From Bryobacterales bacterium (GTDB taxonomy: Bacteria > Acidobacteriota > Terriglobia > Bryobacterales > Bryobacteraceae): a stretch of 64,000 nt of DNA. The stretch is taken from assembly GCA_020852175.1 (NCBI GenBank), contig JADZBH010000017.1, positions 1-64,000 of the forward strand. Reading direction: 5' to 3'. This document shows, piece after piece, positions 1 to 8,788 of this stretch (its first letter is position 1; each line of letters starts with the position of its first letter). The notes under the pieces were generated by a model that saw only the letters and a program-made list of their open reading frames with translations, ran no database searches and was not told where the DNA came from. The position numbers and the translations under genes were made by a program.

Positions 1-104
1 GAACCCGAGCGCCGACTCAAGGGCCGGAATGACAGGGGCGGCCTCGGTCGCCCCGCTAAATTCAGACTCCCAGGTCGCTAACTTATTGCCGACGAAAAAC
101 GGTC

Positions 105-1709
105 TTGACAACCGGGACCACCTCAACTGTCCGCGTGGCAATACGAGGCAAATTTGACCGCCACGATATGGCTTTTCAGTGGAGTTACGGCGAGATGGCC
201 CCCACGATCACCGGCCTCGGCTACGACTGGGCTATCGAGCAAACCGGCAAAGCGCTCGGCGAACTGATCGATCTTCTCGGCCAGTCCTCCGACGGCAAAC
301 TCGCCTTCACCGAGCCGCGTCCGAAACCCTGCGTCCGCATCACCTGCGCTTCCGCCGACGCGCTGCCGCTCGAAGACGCCTCGGTCGATTGCGTCGTGAT
401 GGACCCGCCGTACTACGACAACGTCATGTACGCGGAGCTCTCCGACTTCTTTTATGTCTGGCTCAAGCGCACGGCGGGGCTGCTCTATCCGGAGCTTTTC
501 GCAAACCACCTGACCGATAAAGACCGCGAAGCCGTCGCCAATCCGGCCAAATTCGCCGGGCAGAAGGGCGGCGCGCGCAATCTCGCCGGCCGCGACTATC
601 AGGAGCGCATGTCCTCCATTTTCAAAGAGCAGCGCCGCGTGCTCAAGCCGGACGGCATCATGACGGTGATGTTCACCCATAAAGCCGCGGGGGCATGGGA
701 CGCGCTCGCCAAGGGCCTGATGGACGCCGGTTTCACCATCACCGCATCCTGGCCGGTGAACACGGAGGCCGAAGGCAGCCTCCACATCCGCGAGAAATCC
801 GCCGCGCGCTCCACCATCTTTCTGGTCTGCCGGGTGCGCGAAACGTCGGCCTCGGAATCGCGTTATTGGGAGGAAGTGGAGCCGCTGGTCCGCCAGGCCG
901 TTCGCGACAAAGTGAAAGAGTTCCAGGAAGCGGGCATCGGCGGGATCGACCTCTATCTCGCCAGTTTCGGTCCCGCGCTTCAGGTTTTCACCGAGGCATG
1001 GCCGCTGACGCGCGGCACGGCGCGCCCGCAACCGAAGGCGAAGCAGCGCGACCTGTTCGAGGAGTTCGACCCCTACGCCGTCCGCCCCGAGGACGCGCTC
1101 GAAGCCGCGCGCCGCGAGGTGAAGCAGTGGCGCATGGAGCAGCTTGCCACGGTGAAACGCCAGCACCATCTGGACGCGCTCACCGAATGGTACGTGCTGG
1201 CCTGGGACGCGTTCCGCGCGCCGCGATTTCCATCGGACGAAGCCCTGAAGCTGGCGCGCGTGGTGGGCCTGGATTTCGACCAGGACGTGAAAAAGGTCGT
1301 CTGCGAGGTGAAGGGCGACGACGTGATCCTCTGGGATAGCGTGACGCGCCACCGCAACGGCAGCCTCCGGCATGTGAGCGACGAGTGCATGCTCGACACG
1401 CTGCACTGGGCGGCCAAGACTGGCCGTGAACAGAACACCGGAGCCGCGCGCAATCTGATCGAGGAAGCACGACTGATCGGCGACCCCACGCTGCTCACCG
1501 CGATGGAGGCGCTGCTCAACGTGCTACCCCCTGGCGCGGCGTCGGCGGGCCGCAAGAAGCCGGATGCGAACCTCGCCGGGGCGGCCAACGATTTCGAAGC
1601 GCTGGAACGGCTGCGCAAGCTGGCCTTCGCCGAGACGGTCCCGGCGCCGAAGATTCCTGTGCAGATCCCGCTCGAACTGTCCACCGGGGAAGTGGAGGGG
1701 GACGGGTAG
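105..1709 (+). CDS. DUF1156-type adenine-specific DNA methylase, 5'-truncated
   Basis: Most likely the C-terminal half of a large DNA N6-adenine methylase of the DUF1156 class. The amino-methyltransferase motif DPPYYDNV is at residues 100-107. Before it lies the family-like stretch FDRHDMAFQWSYGEMAPT, and after it a region rich in Arg, Glu and Asp. Family members are usually about 900-1000 residues; this one has 534. The reading frame opens at a TTG at 105 and has stops just upstream (TGA at 30, TAA at 57), so the N-terminal half, including the usual SAM-binding region, is not encoded here. It is probably a broken gene. It is followed by hicB, hicA and a PLD-SNF2 helicase on the same strand, a typical defence-island setting. 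The family is moderately sure; activity is doubtful. Confidence 0.72.
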   Translation: MTTGTTSTVRVAIRGKFDRHDMAFQWSYGEMAPTITGLGYDWAIEQTGKALGELIDLLGQSSDGKLAFTEPRPKPCVRITCASADALPLEDASVDCVVMDPPYYDNVMYAELSDFFYVWLKRTAGLLYPELFANHLTDKDREAVANPAKFAGQKGGARNLAGRDYQERMSSIFKEQRRVLKPDGIMTVMFTHKAAGAWDALAKGLMDAGFTITASWPVNTEAEGSLHIREKSAARSTIFLVCRVRETSASESRYWEEVEPLVRQAVRDKVKEFQEAGIGGIDLYLASFGPALQVFTEAWPLTRGTARPQPKAKQRDLFEEFDPYAVRPEDALEAARREVKQWRMEQLATVKRQHHLDALTEWYVLAWDAFRAPRFPSDEALKLARVVGLDFDQDVKKVVCEVKGDDVILWDSVTRHRNGSLRHVSDECMLDTLHWAAKTGREQNTGAARNLIEEARLIGDPTLLTAMEALLNVLPPGAASAGRKKPDANLAGAANDFEALERLRKLAFAETVPAPKIPVQIPLELSTGEVEGDG

Positions 1710-1740
1710 ACATACCAGGTCCCAATGGGATAATCGGCAT

Positions 1741-1983
1741 ATGCTCACAGCGTACATCCGGGCCGCCATGCGCCACGCTCGATACGAAATTGTCGAGGAC
1801 GATGGCTCGTATTACGGGGAAATCCCCCAACTCGCGGGCGTGTGGGCGAACGCGAAGACTCTGGAGGAATGCCGGGAACAACTGGAGAGCGTGCTCGAAG
1901 GCTGGGTGCTTTTGAGCGTTGCCGATCATTCGCCGATTCCGGAAATCGACGGTCATCGCATCGAAATTCGCGAAGTCGCCTGA
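1741..1983 (+). CDS. hicB: HicB-family antitoxin
   Basis: Small 80-residue protein with the HicB partial RNase-H-like fold pattern: YEIVEDDGSYYGEIPQLAGVWA, then a helix of the type KTLEECREQLESVLEGW. HicB proteins bind and neutralise the HicA mRNA interferase and usually repress their own promoter. The ATG at 1741 is chosen because the HicB similarity starts there; the longer frame upstream overlaps the methylase gene out of frame. No separate DNA-binding domain is visible after the core, so this is a short HicB. The hicA gene starts 1 base after its stop, an antitoxin-first order that is the reverse of E. coli hicAB. Confidence 0.82.
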   Translation: MLTAYIRAAMRHARYEIVEDDGSYYGEIPQLAGVWANAKTLEECREQLESVLEGWVLLSVADHSPIPEIDGHRIEIREVA

Positions 1984-1984
1984 C

Positions 1985-2203
1985 ATGCCGCCTATAGGCC
2001 CGATCAAACGGAGGGAGTTGATTGCCAATCTTCGCGCCCTGGGTTTTGAGCCGCCTGTTTCGGGTGGCGATCACCAATTCATGAAAGGGCGCGGCAGAAA
2101 ACTACGGATTCCCAATCCCCACACGGAGGATATCGGCCGGGGATTGCTGGTCCGTATTCTTCGCCAGGGTGGGATTGCCCGGGAGGAATGGGAATCCCTT
2201 TGA
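1985..2203 (+). CDS. hicA: HicA-family mRNA interferase toxin
   Basis: 72-residue protein of the HicA/YcfA family. These are small double-stranded-RNA-binding-fold toxins that cleave mRNA, with a catalytic His in a G-x-H-x-x-F/Y motif. Here this is GGDHQF at residues 27-32, preceded by IKRRELIANLRALGFE and followed by a basic strand and GRGLLVRILRQGGI. It starts at ATG 1985, one base after the hicB stop, so the pair should be co-translated. Its 3' end lies 4 bases before the helicase ATG at 2208, so toxin-antitoxin and helicase are likely on one transcript. Confidence 0.85.
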   Translation: MPPIGPIKRRELIANLRALGFEPPVSGGDHQFMKGRGRKLRIPNPHTEDIGRGLLVRILRQGGIAREEWESL

Positions 2204-2207
2204 ACCG

Positions 2208-5200
2208 ATGGCACTACTAACCGATTGCGAGTGGCGCACCAGCTATCGCCACGAGGACGGCGACCTGGTCGATCTGTTCTACAACCCGGCACTCTCCTCG
2301 GCCGTGCAGTACGACCGGATGACGGGCTACTTTTCGGCGGACGCGCTGGCGCTGGCGTCGCGCGGGATCGCCGCGCTCATCCAAAACGACGGCCGCATGC
2401 GGCTGATTGTGGGCTGCACGCTTCAGAATGCGGAACAGGAGGCGATCGGCGAGGGCTATGACTGGCGGGCGCGCCTGGAGGCGCAGTTGCTCGCCGCCGA
2501 TCTGACTCCGCCGGACGAAGCGGCGGGCCGGGGCATCGAGATGCTGGCCTGGATGGTGGCGCAGGGCCATTTGGATGTGAAGGTCGCGGTTCCCGTCGAT
2601 CCCGAAGGCAGGCCCGCGCATGCGCCCGGACTGTATCACGAAAAGGTCGGCATCCTGACCGATGGCGAAGGCAACCGGCTGAGTTTTTCGGGGTCGATCA
2701 ACGAGACGGCGGGTGGCTGGGTGAATAACCGGGAGAGCTTTCACGTTCACTGCGGCTGGTTCGGCGGCCGCGAGGCGGCGCACCTGGAAGACGAGGTGGA
2801 TGCGTTCGCGCGGCTTTGGGAAGGGCGCGCGCGTTCCGTGAAGGTGTTCGACTTCCCGGAAGCGGCGAAGAAGAAACTGCTCGAATTCCTCCCTCGGGAC
2901 GACCGCTTCGTTACCCCGCCCGTGCGCCGCGCTGGCGAGGATCCTGAAAACCGGAAGCTCTTGGCCGAGGAGTTTCGACGCATCGTCTGGACATTCATCC
3001 ACGCGGCGCCACGGCTCGCGCATGGTCTGCGCGTCGGCGAGATGACGAGCGCCGTAACGCCGTGGAAACATCAGGTGCGGACCTACACGCGCTTCGTGAG
3101 TGAGTGGCCCAGCCGCGTCCTGATCGCCGACGAGGTCGGGCTCGGCAAGACGATCTCGGCGGGCCTCATCCTGAGACAGGCGATTCTGAGCGGACTGGCG
3201 AAGCGAGTGCTGATCCTGACGCCCAAGAGCGTTCAGATTCAGTGGCAGAGCGAGTTGTACGAGAAGTTCAACTTGAACGTGCCCATCTACGACGGCTCGT
3301 CTCTGGTCTGGCGGACGGTGCATGGCGGGCGGAGCGCTGTTGAGAAGCCCGTTCGCCGCGACGAGTGGCAGGCTGAGCCGGTGGTGCTCGTGTCCAGTTT
3401 CCTGATGCGTCGCGCCGACCGGCAGCGGGAACTGACAGAGGCAGCGGATTGGGATCTCATCGTCCTGGATGAAGCGCACCACGCACGGCGACGCGGCGCC
3501 GGAAGCACGCAGGAAAAGGGACCAAACGCTCTGCTGGCGCTGATGCGGAAGCTGGCTCCGAAGTGCGGCTCGCTGCTGCTGTTGACCGCGACGCCGATGC
3601 AGGTGCATCCCGTCGAGTTGTGGGATCTGATGGATCTGCTTGGTTTGCCGGATGACTGGCGCAGGGACGACGGCGTGTTTCTGCGTTACTTCCAGCGCGC
3701 CGCCGGGAATCCCGGCCCGGATGACCTGGAGTATCTGTCGGGGCTGTTCCGCTCCACGGAGGCGAGCTTTGGCGAGTTGACCGAGGCGGACACTGCCCAG
3801 ATCCTGCCTGATGTTTCGGCTCTGAAGCGCAGAAAGGCCGTGCGCGCCTTGCGGGATGTGAGCGCCATCCCGCGCAAGACCATGGATGCGGACACGCGGC
3901 GCGCGGCTGCGCGAGTGCTGCAAGCGGCGAGCCCGCTACGACATCGCATGGTCCGAAACACGCGCGAGCTGCTGCGGCGATACCAGCTTCCGGTGCCGAA
4001 GCGCGATCCGCGCGAAGTGGTCGTGGAGATGACGCCGGGTGAGGCCGCGCTGTATGCCGCTGTGGAGGACTTCATCGGAGATGCCTATCGCGCGGCATCG
4101 CCAGAGAAACGTTCGGCTGTGGGGTTCGTGATGACGGTGTACCGGCGGCGCCTGGCGTCGAGCTTCGAAGCGCTCAAGCGGACGCTGAACGGAAGGCTCA
4201 TGCGGACCGGCGGCATCACCGAGGAAGACGCCTCGCAGGACGAGACATCCGATGAGGTAATGTCCGGCGAGGAAGTGGCGTGTCTGGCAGCGGAGGCTTC
4301 CGAAGGCGAAGCGATCAACGAACGCGACAGGATCAATGACCTGCTCCGGCGCATCGCGCAGTTGGGCGCGGACAGTAAGGCTCGGAGGCTCAAGGCCGAG
4401 TTGGATGCCTGCATTGCCGACGGGTTTGATTCCGCGATCGTGTTTACGCAATACACAGACACGATGGAGTACTTGCGGGATTACCTGGCCGACCAGATGG
4501 CCGGGATGCCGGTGGCCTGCTACTCGGGCGCGGGCGGCGCCTGGCGCGATGCGAGCGGCCACTGGGTTCCGTGTTCCAAGGAAGAGATCAAGCGGCGCTT
4601 GCGCGATGGCCAGGTCCGGCTGCTTGTATGCACCGACGCCGCCGGTGAAGGGTTGAACCTCCAGTTCGCGGGTGTCCTGGTGAACTACGACTTACCATGG
4701 AATCCGATGAAGGTGGAGCAGCGGATCGGGCGAATTGATCGCCTCGGCCAGCAGCGTCCGGTGATTCGGGTCTTGAGCTTCGCCTACAAAGACACCGTGG
4801 AGCAGGACGTTTTCTTTACCGTCGGCACCCGCATCAATCTGTTTCAGGGAATCGTGGGTCGGCTCCAACCGATTTTGTCCCGGTTGCCGCGCCGGTTTGA
4901 GGAACTGGCTCTGCTGGACCGGGATGCGCGAGACGCGGCGCGTCAGAGATTCCTTGCGGACCTGGAACAACAGGTGAGGGATGCCGACGAGCGTGGCTTC
5001 GACATCGACGCCACGGTCGAGGGCACCTTGGAGTTGCCGGTATTGCCGGAGCCGGCGCTGACACTACGCGATCTTGATCGCGCGATTCAGATTGCGCGTG
5101 CGCGGCCGCCCGAGGTGGACTTCCGGCCGCTCGATCCCGGATCGTACGGGATTGGGCTACCGGGCGGCGAGCCGACCCGGGTTACGACCGATGCGGGAGT

Positions 5201-5480
5201 GTTCGAGTTCTCCTCGGACAACATCCAGTTGTTCTCGCCGGGCGGGGCGGCGTTCGATGCGTTCTGTGTGGATGGCGCGGGCGGAAGCGCCGAGGGCCGG
5301 GGAATCGCATGGATCGTCCAGCGTACGGGGGCCGAGGCGGAGTTCGTGATTGCAACCCGGTTCGGGGCGCGTCAGGTGTCGAACTTCGAAGAGCTGCTTG
5401 CGGGGCTCGATGTGGTTGGCGAACCCTGCGAGTTTCCGCTGGCCGACTGGCCAGGCGTGACGGTTTCTGCGGTGGCTTAA
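2208..5480 (+). CDS. PLD-domain SNF2-type helicase
   Basis: About 1090 residues. The N-terminal 200 residues form a phospholipase-D-like module (YHEKVGILTD, then SFSGSINET, near residues 142-165), as found in PLD-type nucleases. A superfamily-2 helicase follows: Walker A ADEVGLGKT near 308, DEAH box VLDEAHHAR near 418, motif III LLTATPM, and the C-terminal lobe with FTQYTDT, DAAGEGLNLQ and QRIGRIDRLGQ near 836. The ATG at 2208 is preferred because the conserved part begins soon after it. A GTG at 2169 would overlap hicA by 35 bases. PLD-SNF2 proteins accompany DUF1156 methylases and DISARM-like systems in defence loci. A role in foreign-DNA restriction is inferred; the class is sure. Confidence 0.85.
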   Translation: MALLTDCEWRTSYRHEDGDLVDLFYNPALSSAVQYDRMTGYFSADALALASRGIAALIQNDGRMRLIVGCTLQNAEQEAIGEGYDWRARLEAQLLAADLTPPDEAAGRGIEMLAWMVAQGHLDVKVAVPVDPEGRPAHAPGLYHEKVGILTDGEGNRLSFSGSINETAGGWVNNRESFHVHCGWFGGREAAHLEDEVDAFARLWEGRARSVKVFDFPEAAKKKLLEFLPRDDRFVTPPVRRAGEDPENRKLLAEEFRRIVWTFIHAAPRLAHGLRVGEMTSAVTPWKHQVRTYTRFVSEWPSRVLIADEVGLGKTISAGLILRQAILSGLAKRVLILTPKSVQIQWQSELYEKFNLNVPIYDGSSLVWRTVHGGRSAVEKPVRRDEWQAEPVVLVSSFLMRRADRQRELTEAADWDLIVLDEAHHARRRGAGSTQEKGPNALLALMRKLAPKCGSLLLLTATPMQVHPVELWDLMDLLGLPDDWRRDDGVFLRYFQRAAGNPGPDDLEYLSGLFRSTEASFGELTEADTAQILPDVSALKRRKAVRALRDVSAIPRKTMDADTRRAAARVLQAASPLRHRMVRNTRELLRRYQLPVPKRDPREVVVEMTPGEAALYAAVEDFIGDAYRAASPEKRSAVGFVMTVYRRRLASSFEALKRTLNGRLMRTGGITEEDASQDETSDEVMSGEEVACLAAEASEGEAINERDRINDLLRRIAQLGADSKARRLKAELDACIADGFDSAIVFTQYTDTMEYLRDYLADQMAGMPVACYSGAGGAWRDASGHWVPCSKEEIKRRLRDGQVRLLVCTDAAGEGLNLQFAGVLVNYDLPWNPMKVEQRIGRIDRLGQQRPVIRVLSFAYKDTVEQDVFFTVGTRINLFQGIVGRLQPILSRLPRRFEELALLDRDARDAARQRFLADLEQQVRDADERGFDIDATVEGTLELPVLPEPALTLRDLDRAIQIARARPPEVDFRPLDPGSYGIGLPGGEPTRVTTDAGVFEFSSDNIQLFSPGGAAFDAFCVDGAGGSAEGRGIAWIVQRTGAEAEFVIATRFGARQVSNFEELLAGLDVVGEPCEFPLADWPGVTVSAVA

Positions 5481-5484
5481 ACAA

Positions 5485-6144
5485 ATGCCAGATTGCCCTC
5501 AGTGCTCACTGATCAATCCGCCCGGCGCGGAGACATGCGACTGCGGTCATAGCTTCACCGGTGCGCCGTTCCGGTCTGCGAGGCTTCCGCAGGTTGAGGT
5601 GAAGACCTTCACCTACGTGAAGAGGTTCGGCATGAACATGCTGGATTCCTGGAACACGAAGCCGATGGACGAGCATGCGGCCGAGAGGATGCAGGGCGGG
5701 TGGGAGCTGATGAATTCCGGCGCCGACTCGGGACACGTCAATGTCGGCCGCACGGTAACCGCGGCGGCGCTCACAGGGGGATTGTCGCTCTTGTTCGTCG
5801 CCAGCCGCAGTCGGGACTATGTACGTCGAGGGTCGCTAACTTTCAACGGAGAACCGGGCATTCTCCGGTTGGTGGCAAAATGGAGTGTGTTTTGTGCGAA
5901 TGACATCCTCACCTATACGGAGATGTGTCTCCGTGAAGCTACCAGCCTCCAGCGAGGAATGAATTTCAACTTGCATCCGACTCACTCGGTTATCCTCATG
6001 TCGGTACGTCCTGGTGCGCCATACCAGGATCGTTTTGAGGATGACGGGATGGTGATTGTGTACGAGGGGGCACGATCTGCCCAGGAGTTCAAACGTTTCG
6101 ACCCCGAAGCTTATCGACCAACCGATCACGCTGCCATCCGGTAA
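5485..6144 (+). CDS. Zinc-ribbon protein, N-terminal part of a frameshifted HNH nuclease
   Basis: Starts 4 bases after the helicase stop, so it is probably in its operon. The N-terminus is a small zinc ribbon (CPQC near residue 4, CDCG near 19). A hydrophobic stretch lies near residues 90-108. The segment ending in DDGMVIVYEG resembles the region before HNH nucleases where YEGHD is typical. The frame then runs out in about 25 residues that look unrelated to any family. The proper continuation, HDLPRSSNV and onward, is in the +1 frame. One extra G in the run of five G at 6066-6070 explains the break. As read, this product lacks the nuclease domain. Confidence 0.6.
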   Translation: MPDCPQCSLINPPGAETCDCGHSFTGAPFRSARLPQVEVKTFTYVKRFGMNMLDSWNTKPMDEHAAERMQGGWELMNSGADSGHVNVGRTVTAAALTGGLSLLFVASRSRDYVRRGSLTFNGEPGILRLVAKWSVFCANDILTYTEMCLREATSLQRGMNFNLHPTHSVILMSVRPGAPYQDRFEDDGMVIVYEGARSAQEFKRFDPEAYRPTDHAAIR

Positions 6145-6580
6145 GCCCACGGAGAACGGCAAATTTTTCGAAGCTGCCGCGGCATACAAGAAAGCGGAAG
6201 CAGCACCCCATCTGGTGCGTGTCTACGAAAAGGTTCGCGACGGCATTTGGAACTACAACGGGTTGTTTGAATTGGTCGACGCTTGGGTCGAGAAAAATGG
6301 CATTCGAATGGTCTTCAAGTTCAAGTTGACGATGACCTCGGAAGACCGGGTGAAGGCCTCGCCAAATACCTTCAAGGAACACAACCGGCTCATCCCATCA
6401 TGGGTGAAGCAAGCGGTGTGGAAGCGTGATAAGGGGCAATGCGTTCAGTGCGGGTCAATGGATCACCTCCACTACGATCACGACCTCCCCTTCTGCGAGG
6501 GGGGAACCTCACTCCTCCCTGAGAACATTCGGCTTCTCTGCGCCCGCCACAATTTGCAGAAAAGCGGTCGAATCGAATAA
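6056..6580 (+). CDS. HNH endonuclease domain, C-terminal part of the split gene
   Basis: In the +1 frame relative to the preceding frame, this encodes GHDLPRSSNV, LPSGKPTENGKFFEAA, YEKVRDGIWNYNGLFELVDAW and then an HNH nuclease. The nuclease core has CVQCGS and YDHDLPFCEGGTS, then NIRLLCARHN, giving a Cys pair, the catalytic His and a second metal His. The frame opens at a TTG (6056) with no ribosome-binding site, so independent translation is unlikely. Joined to the upstream part by removing one G it would give a protein of about 364 residues. Such HNH proteins are common in restriction loci, which fits the neighbours. The HNH call is sure; whether a functional product is made is not. Confidence 0.72.
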   Translation: MCTRGHDLPRSSNVSTPKLIDQPITLPSGKPTENGKFFEAAAAYKKAEAAPHLVRVYEKVRDGIWNYNGLFELVDAWVEKNGIRMVFKFKLTMTSEDRVKASPNTFKEHNRLIPSWVKQAVWKRDKGQCVQCGSMDHLHYDHDLPFCEGGTSLLPENIRLLCARHNLQKSGRIE

Positions 6581-6678
6581 CACGGGACACTGCAAACTGC
6601 TGCTCCCCTCCCCGCTTGGGCTGTGATACTGTACCAAGTAAGCTGGATTCTAGAGCAATGCCGGCCAGGAGTTCACCC

Positions 6679-7548
6679 ATGCTACGCCGCAATTTCCTTC
6701 GCACCGCCGCATCCACGGCCGGAGCCGTCAACCTCGCACAATTTCCCTATCATCTTTATGCGGGAACCACGAAGAAGGCCGCCTCCGATCGTGTCAAACT
6801 CGGTCCAGCCAAGGTGGAGTTGAGCCGTCTTGCCATGGGCACGGGCACCAATGGCGGCGGTGGCAGTTCCAATCAGACCAAGAAACTGGGTGTCGAAGGA
6901 CTCGCCGGTCTCTTCAAAGCCGGTTACGACAACGGCGTCACGTTCTGGGACTGCGCCGATCAGTACGGCACGCACCCCCACGCCAAGGCTGCCCTGAAGT
7001 ACGTCAAACGTGAAAACGTCACCATCCTCACCAAGACTCACGCCAACACCGAGGCGGAAATGCGCGCCGACCTGGACCGCTTCCGCCGCGAACTGGGCAC
7101 GGACTATCTCGATATCGTGCTGTTGCATTGCATGCTCGATAAGGACTGGAACGAGCGTAAGCGAGGCGCCATGAATGTGCTGGAAGAGGCCAAGCAGAAG
7201 GGCATCGTTCGCACCAAGGGCACCTCGTGCCACACACTGGAGTCTTTGAAGACGGCCGCCGCCGAACCCTGGGTGGAGGTGGACCTGGCCCGTATCAACC
7301 CGGCTCAAATCGCCATGGACGCCGATCCGGCCACCGTCCTCGGCGTGCTGAAGCAGATGAAGGCTTCCGGCAAAGGCGTGATCGGCATGAAGATTCTGGG
7401 CGCCGGCCGCCTTCGAAGCAAGGTTGACGAATCGCTGCAATTCGCTCTGGCGCAGGATTGCATCGACTGCTTCACCATCGGCAGCGAGTCGATCGCCGAA
7501 ATGGTCGACCTGACGAAAAAGATTCCTGCCGCTAGCGTGCGCGGCTAG
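6679..7548 (+). CDS. Tat-exported aldo/keto reductase
   Basis: 289-residue oxidoreductase of the aldo/keto reductase family. A twin-arginine signal is at the N-terminus (LRRNFLRTAASTAGAV). The catalytic residues can be read: Asp and Tyr in WDCADQYG near 89-97, Lys in ILTKTH near 119, His in LLHCML near 150. It probably reduces or oxidises a carbonyl substrate with NADP after export; the substrate is unknown. The ATG at 6679 is chosen because AGGAG lies 7 bases upstream and the Tat motif then sits at the very N-terminus; ATGs at 6616 and 6658 are alternatives. A di-haem peroxidase gene follows after 52 bases. Confidence 0.85.
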   Translation: MLRRNFLRTAASTAGAVNLAQFPYHLYAGTTKKAASDRVKLGPAKVELSRLAMGTGTNGGGGSSNQTKKLGVEGLAGLFKAGYDNGVTFWDCADQYGTHPHAKAALKYVKRENVTILTKTHANTEAEMRADLDRFRRELGTDYLDIVLLHCMLDKDWNERKRGAMNVLEEAKQKGIVRTKGTSCHTLESLKTAAAEPWVEVDLARINPAQIAMDADPATVLGVLKQMKASGKGVIGMKILGAGRLRSKVDESLQFALAQDCIDCFTIGSESIAEMVDLTKKIPAASVRG

Positions 7549-7600
7549 CCGGACGCACGGGCGGCTTTACTGGGTAGGAAGTCACGAAAGGAAGCACCGC

Positions 7601-8605
7601 ATGAAACGAACGCCCGTACTGTGTCTGGCCTTGGCTTCGCTGGGCCTTGGCCAACAGTGGCCCGAAGTGCCCAACTACGAGTTGATGAAGATCCCCGCCG
7701 AGAATCCCATGACGGGAGCCAAGGTGGAACTGGGCAAGCAGCTCTACTATGACAAGCGCCTCTCGGGCGATGGCTCGCACGCCTGCTATTCGTGCCACCT
7801 GAAGGAGAAGGGCCTCACGATGGGCGTGGCGTTGGGCCAGGGGCCGTACGGAGCCAAGCTTACCCGGAGCGCCCCCACCATGTGGAACGTCGGGTATCTG
7901 CCCGCCATTTATTGGGATGGCCGCACGCCCACGCTGGAACGCCAGGTTGTTGGCGCCTGGACGGGCGCAAACATGGGCGCTTCGGGCAAGGACGGCCGCC
8001 CCTCCACGGCGGACATCGCCGCCAAGTTGAACGCCATTCCCGGCTACCGGCAACAGTTTCAAGCCGTTTTCGGCGGTCCCGCCACACAGGACAACATCGC
8101 CAAGGCGCTGGCGGCCTTCATGCGCACCATCGTCGCCACCAAGGAGCGCTCGGCCTGGATGCGCTTCATGACCGGCGACAAGAAGGCACTTTCGGCACAG
8201 GCCAAGCGCGGCTACAAGGTGTTCCACGAAAAGGCCAAGTGCGACAACTGCCACGATGGCAAGCTGCTCAGCGACATGCAATTCCATAATGTTGGGGTGG
8301 GAATGGACGCGGCCACGCCCGACCTTGGCCGGTTCGTGGCCACCAAGGAAGAGAAAGACAAGGGCGCCTTCAAAACGCCAACTCTGCTCGACATCTCCAA
8401 GTCCGCTCCGTATTTTCACGACGGTTCGGCGGCCACGCTGGAAGAAGCCGTCGATTTCATGACCAAGGGCGGCAGGGACAATCCTCACCTGGACAAGACC
8501 AACCTGAAGGCTGTAAAGCTCTCGGCCAAAGAGAAGACCGACCTGCTGGCCTTCCTCCGCTCGCTCGACGTCACTTACGACATCGCCGAACCCAAGTTGC
8601 CATAA
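7601..8605 (+). CDS. Di-haem cytochrome c peroxidase (MauG/CcpA family)
   Basis: 334-residue periplasmic c-type cytochrome. A short signal peptide (residues 1-17, ending near GLGQQ) is followed by two CxxCH haem-attachment motifs, CYSCH at 62-66 and CDNCH at 214-218. The pattern DKRLSGDGSHACYSCH and the phrase APYFHDGSAATLEEAVDFM are typical of bacterial di-haem peroxidases, which reduce hydrogen peroxide or, in MauG relatives, modify proteins. GAAAGGAAG precedes the ATG. It may share a transcript with the upstream reductase (52-base gap). Confidence 0.9.
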   Translation: MKRTPVLCLALASLGLGQQWPEVPNYELMKIPAENPMTGAKVELGKQLYYDKRLSGDGSHACYSCHLKEKGLTMGVALGQGPYGAKLTRSAPTMWNVGYLPAIYWDGRTPTLERQVVGAWTGANMGASGKDGRPSTADIAAKLNAIPGYRQQFQAVFGGPATQDNIAKALAAFMRTIVATKERSAWMRFMTGDKKALSAQAKRGYKVFHEKAKCDNCHDGKLLSDMQFHNVGVGMDAATPDLGRFVATKEEKDKGAFKTPTLLDISKSAPYFHDGSAATLEEAVDFMTKGGRDNPHLDKTNLKAVKLSAKEKTDLLAFLRSLDVTYDIAEPKLP

Positions 8606-8632
8606 CCCAGGCTGCTCGCACGCCGCACCCAC

Positions 8633-8654
8633 GGGCGGGGCTCCGGTCCCGCCC
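8633..8654 (+). terminator. GC-rich hairpin after the peroxidase gene
   Basis: GGGCGGG and CCCGCCC form a perfect 7-bp stem around an 8-base loop, 28 bases after the stop codon. It is followed by a pyrimidine-rich stretch rather than a clean T run, so it is a weak candidate for a transcription terminator. Confidence 0.4.
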
Positions 8655-8788
8655 AAATCCTTTCCCCTCTCTTCTCTTTCGCCGCGGCAGTCTGGTGTGG
8701 TATGATTGCTCGAACGTGGAATGATTTAGGCTTCCAATCCCAACAGGGAGCCTGCTACTTGCACCCACGCTAAAAAGTGCTAAAGGCG

